A DNA stretch of 64,000 nucleotides from Eledone cirrhosa (taxonomy: Eukaryota > Mollusca > Cephalopoda > Octopoda > Eledonidae): contig OZ024742.1 of the NCBI GenBank assembly GCA_964016885.1, positions 13,525,020 to 13,589,019 on the forward strand. Direction: 5' to 3'. The position numbers were made by a program, and so were the translations under genes. The notes beneath the pieces were generated by a model, which had not been told where the DNA came from, did no database searches, and was given only the letters and a program-made list of their open reading frames with translations. Positions 1 through 14,700 of the stretch are shown in pieces. Within the stretch, counting starts at the first letter, position 1; every line of letters starts with the position of its first letter.

Positions 1-540
1 TATAGTGTATAGTGATATATAGATACACTGATGTACTATAGTGTATAGTGATATATAGATGTACTGATGTACTATAGTGTATAGTGATATATAGATATAC
101 TGATGTACTATAGTATACAGTGATATATAGATATACTGATGTACTATAGTGTACACTGATATATCGATATACTGATGTACTATAGTGTATAGTGATATAT
201 AGATACACTGATGTACTATAGTGTATAGTGATATATAGATATACTGACGTACTATAGTGTATAGTGATATATAGATACACTGATGTATTATAGTATATAG
301 TGATATATAGATACACTGATGTACTATAGTGTATAGTGATATAAAGATATACTGATGTATTATAGTCTATAGTGATATATAGATAAACTGATGTACTATA
401 GTGTACAGTGATATATAGATACACTGATGTACTATAGTGTATAATGATATATAGATACACTGATGTACTATAGTGTATAGTGATATATAGATATACTGAT
501 GTACTATAGTGTACAGTGATATATAGATACACTGATGTAC

Positions 541-760
541 TATAGAATACAGAGATATATATAGATATACTGATGTACTATAGTGTAGTGATATATAGAT
601 ATACTGATGTACTATAGTGTATAGTGATATTTAGATATACTGATGTACTATAGTGTACAGTGATATATAGATACACTGATGTACTATAGTATACAGTGAT
701 ATATAGATACACTGATGTACTATAGAGTACGGAGATATATAGATACACTGATGTACTATA
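541..760 (+). repeat. Variant module with GAGTACGGAG, copy 1 of 3
   Basis: A run of rare monomers: one with GAATACAGAG and two extra bases (38 bp), one shortened to 34 bp by loss of TA (TATAGTGTAGTG, near 580), one with ATTTAG, and one with GAGTACGGAG near 725. The same ordered set appears near 3951-4150 and 5241-5410, with monomer-level gains and losses. Shared rare variants in one order show common descent rather than repeated mutation. Confidence 0.8.
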
Positions 761-1019
761 GTGTACAGTGATATATAGATATACTGATGTACTATAGTGT
801 ACAGTGATATATAGATATACTGATGTACAATAGTGTATAGTGATATATAGATACACTGATGTACTATAGTGTATAGTGATATATAGATATACTGATGTAC
901 TATAGTATACAGTGATATATAGATATACTGATGTACTATAGTGAACACTGATATATCGATATACTGATGTACTATAGTGTATAGTGATATATAGATACAC
1001 TGATGTACTATAGTGTACA

Positions 1020-1781
1020 GTGATATATAGATATACTGATGTACTATAGTGTACCGTGATATATAGATATACTGATGTACTATAGTGTACAGTGATATAT
1101 AGATATACTGATGTACTATAGTGTACAGTGATATATAGATATACTGATTACTATAGTGTACAGTGATATATATATATACTGATGTACTATAGTGTACAGT
1201 GATATATAGATATACTGATGTACTGTAGTGTACAGTGATATATAGATACACTGATGTACTATAGTGTATAGTGATATATAGATACACTGATGTACTATAG
1301 TGTACAGTGATATATAGATATACTGATGTACTATAGTGTATAGTGATATATAGATATACTGATGTACTATAGTGTACATTGATATATACATATACTGATG
1401 TACTATAGTATATAGTGATATATAGATACACTGGTGTACTATAGTGTATAGTGATATATAGATATACTGATGTACTATAGTGTACCGTGATATATAGATA
1501 TACTGATGTACTATAGTGTACAGTGATATATAGATATACTGTTGTACTATAGTGTACAATGATATATAGATATACTGATTACTATAGTGTACAGTGATAT
1601 ATATATATACTGATGTACTATAGTGTACAGTGATATATAGATATACTGATGTACTGTAGTGTACAGTGATATATAGATACACTGATGTACTATAGTGTAT
1701 AGTGATATATAGATACACTGATGTACTATAGTGTACAGTGATATATAGATATACTGATGTACTATAGTGTATAGTGATATA
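1020..1781 (+). repeat. Tandem duplication, period 431 bp (12 monomers minus 1 bp)
   Basis: Sequence from 1020 to about 1350 recurs from 1451 to about 1781. Both copies share a GTACCGTG monomer, a 35-bp monomer in which GATGTAC has become GATTAC (at 1146 and 1577), an (AT)-rich ATATATATATAC monomer and a rare GTACTGTAG variant in the same order. The single-base deletion explains why the period is 431 rather than 432. The second copy differs by a few substitutions, such as GTTGTAC near 1541 and TACAATG near 1556. The deletion preceded the duplication. Confidence 0.85.
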
Positions 1782-3488
1782 TAGATACATTGATGTACTA
1801 TAGTGTATAGTGATATATAGATATACTGATGTACTATAGTGTACCGTGATATATAGATATACTGATGTACTATAGTATACAGTGATATATAGATACACTG
1901 ATGTACTATAGTGTATAGTGATATATAGATATACTGATGTACTATAGTGTACAGTGATATATAGATATACTGATGTACTATAGTATACAATGATATAGAA
2001 ATATACTGATGTACTATAGTGTACAGTGATATACAGATATACTGATGTACTATAGTATATAGTGATATATAGATATACTGATGTACTATAGTATATAGTG
2101 ATATATAGATACACTGATGTACTATAGTGCATAGTGATATATAGATATACTGATGTACTATAGTATATAGTGATATATAGATATACTGATGTACTATAGG
2201 ATATAGTCTTATATAGATACAGTGATGTACTATTGCGTACAGTGATATATAGATATACTGATGTAGTATAGTATATAGTGATATATAGATACACTGATGT
2301 ACTATAGTGTATAATGATATATAGGTATACTGATGTACTATAGTGTATAGTGATATATAGATATACTGATGTACTATAGTGTACAGTCATATATAGCTAT
2401 ACTGATGTACTATAGTGTATAGTGATATATAGATACACTGATGTACTATAGTGTATAGTGATATATAGATAGACTGATATACTATAGTGTATAGTGATAT
2501 ATAGATATACTGATGTACTATATTGTATCGTGATATATAGATATACTGATGTACTATAGTGTATAGTGATATATAGATACACTGATGTACTATAGTGTAT
2601 AGTGATATATAGATACACTGATGTACTATAGTGTATAGTGATATATAGATATACTGACGTACTATAGTGTATAGTGATATATAGATACACTGATGTACTA
2701 TAGTGTATAGTGATATATAGATATACTGATGTACTATAGTGTATAGTGATATATAGATATACTGATGTACTATAGTGTATAGTGATATATAGATACACTG
2801 ATGTACTATAGTGTATAGTGATAAATAGATATACTGATGTACTATAGTGTATAGTGATATATATATACACTGATGTACTATAGTGTATAGTGATATATAG
2901 ATATACTGATGTACTATAGTGTATAGTGATATATAGATATACTGATGTACTATAGTGTATAGTGATATATAGATATACTGATGTACTATAGTATATAGTG
3001 ATATATAGATACACTGGTGTACTATTGTGTATAGTGATATATAGATATACTGATGTACTATAGTGTACAGTGATATATAGATATACTGATGTACTATAGT
3101 ATACAGTGATATAGAAATATACTGATGTACTATAGTGTACAGTGATATACAGTTATACTGATGTACTATAGTATATAGTGATATATAGATATACTGATGT
3201 ACTATAGTATATAGTGATATATAGATACACTGATGTACTATAGTGTATAGTGATATATAGATATACTGATGTACTATAGTACATAGTGATATATAGATAC
3301 ACTGATGTACTATAGTGTATAATGATATATAGATATATTGATGTACTATAGTGTATAGTGATATATAGATATACTGATGTACTATAGTGTACAGTCATAT
3401 ATCGATATACTGATGTACTATAGTGTATAGTGATATATAAATATACTGATGTACTATAGTGTACAGTGATATATAGATACACTGATGT

Positions 3489-3516
3489 ACTATAGTATAC
3501 AGTGATATATAGATGT
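3489..3516 (+). repeat. Truncated 28-bp monomer
   Basis: The monomer runs from ACTATAG to AGATGT and lacks eight bases (ATACTGAT) that normally lie between AGAT and GTACTATAG. The deletion shifts the register of everything downstream. It also makes the local duplication between 3391 and 3851 460 bp rather than 468 bp. Confidence 0.9.
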
Positions 3517-3950
3517 ACTATAGTGTATAGTGATATATAGATACACTGATGTATTATAGTATACAGTGATATATAGATATACTGATGTACTATAGTGTAT
3601 AGTGATATATAGATATACTGATGTACTATAGTATACAGTGATATATAGATATACTGATGTACTATAGTATATAGTGATATATAGATACACTGATGTACTA
3701 TAGCGTACAGTGATATATAGATATACTGATGTACTATAGTATATAGTGATGTATAGATACACTGATATACTATAGTGTATAATGATATATAGATATACTG
3801 ATGTACTATAGTGTATAGTGATATATAGATATACTGATGTACTATAGTGTACAGTCATATATCGATATACTGATGTACTATAGTGTATAGTGATATATAA
3901 ATATACTGATGTACTATAGTGTAGTGATATATAGATATACTGATGTACTA

Positions 3951-4150
3951 TAGAATACAGAGATATATAGATATACTGATGTACTATAGTGTAGTGATAT
4001 ATAGATATACTGATGTACTATAGTGTATAGTGATATTTCGATATACTGATGTACTATAGTGTACAGTGATATATAGATACACTGATGTACTATAGTATAC
4101 AGTGATATATAGATACACTGATGTACTATAGAGTACGGAGATATATAGAT
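3951..4150 (+). repeat. Variant module with GAGTACGGAG, copy 2 of 3
   Basis: Contains GAATACAGAG, the 34-bp TATAGTGTAGTG monomer (near 3981), an ATTTCGATATAC monomer and GAGTACGGAG at 4131. It lacks the two extra bases seen after GAATACAGAG in the other two copies. It carries ATTTCG where copy 1 has ATTTAG. Confidence 0.8.
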
Positions 4151-5240
4151 ACACTGATGTACTATATTGTACAGTGATATATAGATACACTGATGTACTA
4201 TAGTGTATAGTGATATATAGATATACTGATGTACTATAGTGTATAGTGATATATAGATACACTGATGTACTATAGTGTATAGTGATATATAGATATACTG
4301 ATGTACTATAGTGTATAGTGATATATAGATACACTGATGTACTATAGTGTATAGTGATATATAGATATACTGATGTACTATAGTGTATAGTGATATATAG
4401 ATACACTGATGTACTATAGTGTACAGTGATATATAGATACACTGATGTACTATAGTGTATAGTGATATATAGATATACTGATGTACTATAGTGTATAGTG
4501 ATATATAGATATGCTGATGTACTATAGTGTATAGTGACATATAGATACACTGATGTACTATAGCGTATAGTGATATATAGAAATACTGATGTATTATAGT
4601 ATATAGTGATATATAGATACACTGATGTACTATAGTGTATAGTGATATAAAGATATACTGATGTACTATAGTCTATAGTGATATATAGATATACTGATGT
4701 ACTATAGTGTATAGTGATATATAGATACACTGATGTACTATAGTGTATAGTGATATATAGATGTACTGATGTACTATAGTCTATAGTGATATATAGATAT
4801 ACTGATGTACTATAGTGTATAGTGATATATAGATACACTGATGTACTATAGTGTATAGTGATATATAGATATACTGATGTACTATAGTATACAGTGATAT
4901 ATAGATATACTGATGTACTATAGTGTACACTGATATATCGATATACTGATGTACTATAGTGTATAGTGATATATAGATACACTGATGTACTATAGTGTAT
5001 AGTGATATATAGATATACTGATGTATTATAGTATATAGTGATATATAGATACACTGATGTACTATAGTGTATAGTGATATAAAGATATACTGATGTATTA
5101 TAGTCTATAGTGATATATAGATGTACTGATGTACTATAGTGTATAGTGATATATAGATATACTGATGTACTATAGTGTATAATGATATATAGATACACTG
5201 ATGTACTATAGTGTATAGTGATATATAGATACACTGATGT

Positions 5241-5410
5241 ACTATAGAATACAGAGATATATATAGATATACTGATGTACTATAGTGTAGTGATATATAG
5301 ATATACTGATGTACTATAGTGTACAGTGATATATAGATACACTGATGTACTATAGTATACAGTGATATATAGATACACTGATGTACTATAGAGTACGGAG
5401 ATATATAGAT
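5241..5410 (+). repeat. Variant module with GAGTACGGAG, copy 3 of 3
   Basis: Contains GAATACAGAG at 5247 with the two-base expansion, the 34-bp monomer near 5283 and GAGTACGGAG at 5391. Compared with copy 1 it lacks the ATTTAG monomer, a whole-monomer deletion. Its offset from copy 1 is 4702 bp at GAATACAG. Confidence 0.8.
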
Positions 5411-6360
5411 ACACTGATGTACTATAGTGTACAGTGATATATAGATATACTGATGTACTATAGTGTACAGTGATATATAGATATACTGATGTACTATAGT
5501 GTACAGTGATATATAGATATACTGATGTACTATAGTGTATAGTGATATATAGATACACTGATGTACTATAGTGTATAGTGATATATAGATATACTGATGT
5601 ACTATAGTATACAGTGATATATAGATATACTGATGTACTATAGTGAACACTGATATATCGATATACTGATGTACTATAGTGTATAGTGATATATAGATAC
5701 ACTGATGTACTATAGTGAACAGTGATATATAGGTATACTGATGTACTATAGTGTATAGTGATATATATATATGCTGATGTACTATAGTGTATAGTGATAT
5801 ATAGATACACTGATGTACTATAGTGTACAGTGATATATATATATACTGATGTACTATAGTGTATAGTGATATATAGATACACTGATGTACTATAGTGTAC
5901 AGTGAAATATAGATATACTGATTTACTATAGTGTACAGTGATATATAGATATCCTGATGTACTATAGTGTATAGTGATATATAGATATACTGATGTACTA
6001 TAGTGTACAGTGATATATAGATATACTGATGTACTATAGTGTATAGTGATATATAGATACACTGATGTACTATAGTGTATAGTGATATATAGATATACTG
6101 ATGTACTATAGTATACAGTGATATATAGATATACTGATGTACTATAGTGTACACTGATATATCGATATACTGATGTACTATAGTGTATAGTGATATATAG
6201 ATACACTGATGTACTATAGTGTATAGTGATATATAGATATACTGATGTATTATAGTATATAGTGATATATAGATACACTGATGTACTATAGTGTATAGTG
6301 ATATAAAGATATACTGATGTACTATAGTCTATAGTGATATATAGATAAACTGATGTACTA

Positions 6361-9300
6361 TAGTGTATAGTGTTATATAGATACACTGATGTACTATAGT
6401 GTATAGTGATATATAGATATACTGATGTACTACAGTGTATAGTGATATATAGATATACTGATGTACTATAGTGTATAATGATATATAGATACACTGATGT
6501 ACTATAGTGTATAGTGATATATAGATATGCTGATGTACTATAGTGTACAGTGATATATAGATATACTGATGTACTATAGTATATAGTGATATATAGATAC
6601 ACTGATGTACTATAGTGTACCGTGATATATAGATATACTGATGTACTATAGTGTACACTGATATATAGATATACTGATGTACTATAGTGTACAGTGATAT
6701 ATATATATACTGATGTACTATAGTGTACAGTGATATATAGATACACTGATGTACTATAGTGTATAGTGATATATAGATATACTGATGTACTATAGTGTAT
6801 AGTGATATATAGATACACTGATGTACTATAGTGTATAGTGATATATAGATATACTGATGTACTATAGTGTACCGTGATATATAGATATACTGATGTACTA
6901 TAGTGTATAGTGATATATAGATATACTAATGTACTATAGTGTACAGTGATATATAGATATACTGATGTACTATAGTGTATAGTGATATATAGATATACTG
7001 ATGTACTATAGTGTACAGTGATATATAGATATACTGATGTACTATAGTGTACAGTGATATATATATATACTGATGTACCATAGTGTACAGTGATATATAT
7101 ATATATATACTGATGTACTATAGTGTACAGTGATATATAGATATACTGATGTACTATAGTGTATAGTGATATATAGATACACTGATGTACTATAGTGTAT
7201 AATGATATATAGATATACTGATGTACTATAGTGTATAGTGATATATAGATATACTGATATACTATAGTGTACAGAAATATATAGATATTCTGATATACTA
7301 TAGTGTATAGTGATATATAGGTATACTGATGTACTATAGTATATAGTGATATATAGATACACCGATGTACTATAGTATATAGTGATATATAGATACACTG
7401 ATGTACTATAGTATATAGTGATATATAGATATACTGATGTACTATAGTGTATAGTGATATATAGATATACTGATGTACTATAGTGTATAGTGATATATAG
7501 ATACACTGATGTACTATAGTATATAGTGATATATAGATACACTGATGTACTATAGTATACAGTGATTTATAGATATACTGATGTACTATAGTATATAGTG
7601 ACATATTGATATACTGATGTACAATAGTGTATAGTGATATATAGATATACTGATATACTATAGTGTATAGTGATATATAGATATACTGATGTACTATAGT
7701 GTATAGTGATATATAGATATACTGATGTACTATAGTGTACAGTGATATATAGATATACTGATGTACTATAGTATACAGTGATATAGCCATATACTGATGT
7801 ACTATAGTGTACAGTGATATACAGATATACTGATGTACTATAGTGTATAGTGATATATAGATACACTGATGTACTATAGTGTATAGTGATATATAGATAT
7901 ACTGATGTACTATAGTATACAGTGATATATAGATATACTGATGTACTATAGTGTACACTGATATATCGATATACTGATGTACTATAGTGTATAGTGATAT
8001 ATAGATACACTGATGTACTATAGTGTACAGTGATATATAGATATACTGATGTACTATAGTGTACAGTGATATATAGATATACTGATGTACTATAGTGTAT
8101 AATGATATATATATATGCTGATGTACTATAGTGTATAGTGATATATAGATACACTGATGTACTATAGTGTACAGTGATATATAGATACACTGATGTACTA
8201 TAGTGTATAGTGATATATAGATACACTGATGTACTATAGTGTACAGTGAAATATAGATATACTGATTTACTATAGAGTACAGTGATATATAGATATCCTG
8301 ATGTACTATAGTGTATAGTGATATATAGATATACTGATGTACTATAGTGTACAGTGATATATAGATATACTGATGTACTATAGTGTATAGTGATATATAG
8401 ATACACTGATGTACTATAGTGTATAGTGATATATAGATATACTGATGTACTATAGTATACAGTGATATATAGATATACTGATGTACTATAGTGTACACTG
8501 ATATATCGATATACTGATGTACTATAGTGTATAGTGATATATAGATACACTGATGTACTATAGTGTATAGTGATATATAGATATACTGAATTATTATAGT
8601 ATTTAGTGATATATAGATACACTGATATACTATAGTGTGTAGTGATATAAAGATATACTGATGTACTATAGTCTATAGTGATATATAGATAAACTGATGT
8701 ACTATAGTTTATAGTGATATATAGATACACTGATGTACTATAGTGTATAGTGATATATAGATATACTGATGTACTACAGTGTATAGTGATATATAGATAT
8801 ACTGATGTACTATAGTGTATAATGATATATAGATACACTGATGTACTATAGTGTACAGTGATATATATATATATACTGATGTACTATAGTGTACAGTGAT
8901 ATATATATATATACTGAAGTACTATAGTGTACAGTGATATATAGATATACTTATGTACTATAGTGTACAGTGATATATAGATACACTGATGTACTATAGT
9001 GTATAGTGATATATAGATATACTGATGTACTATAGTGTATAGTGATATATAGATACACTGATGTACTATAGTGTATAGTGATATATAGATATACTGATGT
9101 ACTATAGTGTACCGTGATATATAGATATACTGATGTACTATAGTGTATAGTGATATATAGATATACTAATGTACTATAGTGTACAGTGATATATAGATAT
9201 ACTGATGTACTATAGTGTATAGTGATATATAGATATACTGATGTACTATAGTGTACAGTGATATATAGATATACTGATGTACTATAGTGTACAGTGATAT

Positions 9301-11774
9301 ATATATATACTGATGTACTATAGTGTACAGTGATATATATATATATACTGATGTATTATAGTGTACAGTGATATATAGATATACTGATGTACTATAGTGT
9401 ACAGTGATATATAGATACACTGATGTACTATAGTGTATAGTGATATATAGATATACTGATGTACTATAGTGTATAGTGATATATAGATACACTGATGTAC
9501 TATAGTGTACAGTGAAATATAGATATACTGATTTACTATAGTGTACAGTGATATATAGATATCCTGATGTACTATAGTGTATAGTGATATATAGATATAC
9601 TGATGTACTATAGTGTACAGTGATATATAGATATACTGATGTACTATAGTGTATAGTGATATATAGATACACTGATGTACTATAGTGTATAATGATATAT
9701 AGATATACTGATGTACTCTAGTGTATAGTGATATATAGATATACTGATATACTATAGTGTACAGAAATATATAGATATTCTGATATACTATAGTGTATAG
9801 TGATATATATGTATACTGATGTACTATAGTATATAGTGATATATAGATACACCGATGTACTATAGTATATAGTGATATATAGATACACTGATGTACTATA
9901 GTATATTGTGATATATAGATATACTGATGTACTATAGTGTATAGTGATATATAGATATACTGATGTACTATAGTGTATAGTGATATATAGATATACTGAT
10001 GTACTATAGTATATAGTGATATATAGATACACTGATGTACTATAGTATACAGTGATATATAGATATACTGATGTACTATAGTATATAGTGATATATTGAT
10101 ATACTGATGTACAATAGTGTATAGTGATATATAGATATACTGATATACTATAGTGTATAGTGATATATAGATATACTGATGTACTATAGTGTATAGTGAT
10201 ATATAGATATACTGATGTACTATAGTGTACAGTGATATATAGATATACTGATGTAATATAGTATACAGTGATACCGCCATATACTGATGTACTATAGTGT
10301 ACAGTGATATACAGATATACTGATGTACTATAGTATATAGTGATATATAGATATACTGATGTATTATAGTATATAGTGATATATAGATACACTGATGTAC
10401 TATAGTGTATAGTGATATATAGATATACTGATGTACTACAGTGTATAGTGATATATAGATATACTGATGTACTATAGTGTATAATGATATATAGATACAC
10501 TGATGTACTATAGTGTATAGTGATATATAGATATACTGATGTACTATAGTGTATAGTGATATATAGATATGCTGATGTACTATAGTGTACAGTGATATAT
10601 ATATATACTGATGTACTATAGTGTACAGTGATATATATATATATACTGAAGTACTATAGTGTACAGTGATATATAGATATACTTATGTACTATAGTGTAC
10701 AGTGATATATAGATACACTGATGTACTATAGTGTATAGTGATATATAGATATACTGATGTACTATAGTGTATAGTGATATATAAATACACTGATGTACTA
10801 TAGTGTATAGTGATATATAGATATACTGATGTACTATAGTGTACCGTGATATATAGATATACTGATGTACTATAGTGTATAGTGATATATAGATATACTA
10901 ATGTACTATAGTGTACAGTGATATATAGATATACTGATGTACTATAGTGTATAGTGATATATAGATATACTGATGTACTATAGTGTACAGTGATATATAG
11001 ATATACTGATGTACTATAGTGTACAGTGATATGTATATATACTGATGTACTATAGTGTACAGTGATATATATATATATACTGATGTACTATAGTGTATAG
11101 TGATATATAGATATACTGATGTACTATAGTGTATAGTGATATATAGATACACTGATGTACTATAGTGTACAGTGAAATATAGATATACTGATTTACTATA
11201 GTGTACAGTGATATATAGATATCCTGATGTACTATAGTGTATAGTGATATATAGATATACTGATGTACTATAGTGTACAGTGATATATAGATATACTGAT
11301 GTACTATAGTGTATAGTGATATATAGATACACTGATGTACTATAGTGTATAATGATATATATATATACTGATGTACTATAGTGTATAGTGATATATAGAT
11401 ATACTGATATACTATAGTGTACAGAAATATATAGATATTCTGATATACTATAGTGTATAGTGATATATAGGTATACTGATGTACTATAGTATATAGTGAT
11501 ATATAGATACACCGATGTACTATAGTATATAGTGATATATAGATACACTGATGTACTATAGTATATAGTGATATATAGATATACTGATGTACTATAGTGT
11601 ATAGTGATATATAGATATACTGATGTACTATAGTGTATAGTGATATATAGATACACTGATGTACTATAGTATATAGTGATATATAGATACACTGATGTAC
11701 TATAGTATACAGTGATATATAGATATACTGATGTACAATAGTGTATAGTGATATATAGATATACTGATATACTA
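6361..11774 (+). repeat. 5.4-kb higher-order repeat, copy A
   Basis: From about 6361 the sequence recurs 5414 bp downstream. Both copies share, in order, the TACAGTG monomer, an ATATGCTG monomer, GTACCGTG, ATATACTAATGTAC, a monomer with a 17-base AT run (7093-7109) and ACAGAAATATATAG followed by GATATTCTGATATAC (7271). Just before 6361 the two flanks differ, placing the start there. The unit is itself composite: the series GTACCGTG then ATATACTAATG recurs inside it near 6871, 9111 and 10843. The AGTGAAATATAGATATAC and GATTTAC pair recurs near 8246, 9512 and 11172. It is non-coding satellite. Confidence 0.85.
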
Positions 11775-14700
11775 TAGTGTATAGTGATATATAGATACAC
11801 TGATGTACTATAGTGTATAGTGATATATAGATATACTGATGTACTACAGTGTATAGTGATATATAGATATACTGATGTACTATAGTGTATAATGATATAT
11901 AGATACACTGATGTACTATAGTGTATAGTGATATATAGATATGCTGATGTACTATAGTGTACAGTGATATATAGATATACTGATGTACTATAGTATATAG
12001 TGATATATAGATACACTGATGTACTATAGTGTACCGTGATATATAGATATACTGATGTACTATAGTGTACACTGATATATAGATATACTGATGTACTATA
12101 GTGTACAGTGATATATATATATACTGATGTACTATAGTGTACAGTGATATATAGATACACTGATGTACTATAGTGTATAGTGATATATAGATATACTGAT
12201 GTACTATAGTGTATAGTGATATATAGATACACTGATGTACTATAGTGTATAGTGATATATAGATATACTGATGTACTATAGTGTACCGTGATATATAGAT
12301 ATACTGATGTACTATAGTGTATAGTGATATATAGATATACTAATGTACTATAGTGTACAGTGATATATAGATATACTGATGTACTATAGTGTATAGTGAT
12401 ATATAGATATACTGATGTACTATAGTGTACAGTGATATATAGATATACTGATGTACTATAGTGTACAGTGATATATATATATACTGATGTACCATAGTGT
12501 ACAGTGATATATATATATATATACTGATGTACTATAGTGTACAGTGATATATAGATATACTGATGTACTATAGTGTATAGTGATATATAGATACACTGAT
12601 GTACTATAGTGTATAATGATATATAGATATACTGATGTACTATAGTGTATAGTGATATATAGATATACTGATATACTATAGTGTACAGAAATATATAGAT
12701 ATTCTGATATACTATAGTGTATAGTGATATATAGGTATACTGATGTACTATAGTATATAGTGATATATAGATACACCGATGTACTATAGTATATAGTGAT
12801 ATATAGATACACTGATGTACTATAGTATATAGTGATATATAGATATACTGATGTACTATAGTGTATAGTGATATATAGATATACTGATGTACTATAGTGT
12901 ATAGTGATATATAGATACACTGATGTACTATAGTATATAGTGATATATAGATACACTGATGTACTATAGTATACAGTGATTTATAGATATACTGATGTAC
13001 TATAGTATATAGTGACATATTGATATACTGATGTACAATAGTGTATAGTGATATATAGATATACTGATATACTATAGTGTATAGTGATATATAGATATAC
13101 TGATGTACTATAGTGTATAGTGATATATAGATATACTGATGTACTATAGTGTACAGTGATATATAGATATACTGATGTACTATAGTATACAGTGATATAG
13201 CCATATACTGATGTACTATAGTGTACAGTGATATACAGATATACTGATGTACTATAGTGTATAGTGATATATAGATACACTGATGTACTATAGTGTATAG
13301 TGATATATAGATATACTGATGTACTATAGTATACAGTGATATATAGATATACTGATGTACTATAGTGTACACTGATATATCGATATACTGATGTACTATA
13401 GTGTATAGTGATATATAGATACACTGATGTACTATAGTGTACAGTGATATATAGATATACTGATGTACTATAGTGTACAGTGATATATAGATATACTGAT
13501 GTACTATAGTGTATAATGATATATATATATGCTGATGTACTATAGTGTATAGTGATATATAGATACACTGATGTACTATAGTGTACAGTGATATATAGAT
13601 ACACTGATGTACTATAGTGTATAGTGATATATAGATACACTGATGTACTATAGTGTACAGTGAAATATAGATATACTGATTTACTATAGAGTACAGTGAT
13701 ATATAGATATCCTGATGTACTATAGTGTATAGTGATATATAGATATACTGATGTACTATAGTGTACAGTGATATATAGATATACTGATGTACTATAGTGT
13801 ATAGTGATATATAGATACACTGATGTACTATAGTGTATAGTGATATATAGATATACTGATGTACTATAGTATACAGTGATATATAGATATACTGATGTAC
13901 TATAGTGTACACTGATATATCGATATACTGATGTACTATAGTGTATAGTGATATATAGATATACTGAATTATTATAGTATTTAGTGATATATAGATACAC
14001 TGATATACTATAGTGTGTAGTGATATAAAGATATACTGATGTACTATAGTCTATAGTGATATATAGATAAACTGATGTACTATAGTTTATAGTGATATAT
14101 AGATACACTGATGTACTATAGTGTATAGTGATATATAGATATACTGATGTACTACAGTGTATAGTGATATATAGATATACTGATGTACTATAGTGTATAA
14201 TGATATATAGATACACTGATGTACTATAGTGTACAGTGATATATATATATATACTGATGTACTATAGTGTACAGTGATATATATATATATACTGAAGTAC
14301 TATAGTGTACAGTGATATATAGATATACTTATGTACTAGAGTGTACAGTGATATATAGATACACTGATGTACTATAGTGTATAGTGATATATAGATATAC
14401 TGATGTACTATAGTGTACAGTGATATATAGATATACTGATGTACTATAGTGTACAGTGATATATATATATACTGATGTACTATAGTGTACAGTGATATAT
14501 ATATATATACTGATGTACTATAGTGTACAGTGATATATATATATATACTGATGTATTATAGTGTACAGTGATATATAGATATACTGATGTACTATAGTGT
14601 ACAGTGATATATAGATACACTGATGTACTATAGTGTATAGTGATATATAGATATACTGATGTACTATAGTGTATAGTGATATATAGATACACTGATGTAC

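Larger units (their letters stand above)
1..6360 (+). repeat. Mosaic domain of short higher-order duplications
   Basis: This stretch contains only 36-bp monomers but no single long HOR. It is a patchwork of duplications: a 431-bp tandem pair (1020-1781), a 1116-bp offset pair (about 1950-2420 and 3066-3420), a 460-bp offset pair carrying the GTCATATATCG variant (3391 and 3851), and a module marked by GAGTACGGAG found three times (near 725, 4131 and 5391). Variant ATATATCGATATAC (position 23 A to C) occurs repeatedly here (about 163, 951, 4937, 5657, 6160) and in the next domain, but I did not see it in the TGTACAC context after about 20 kb. Indels change the reading register several times. 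I see no gene in any part of it. Confidence 0.85.
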
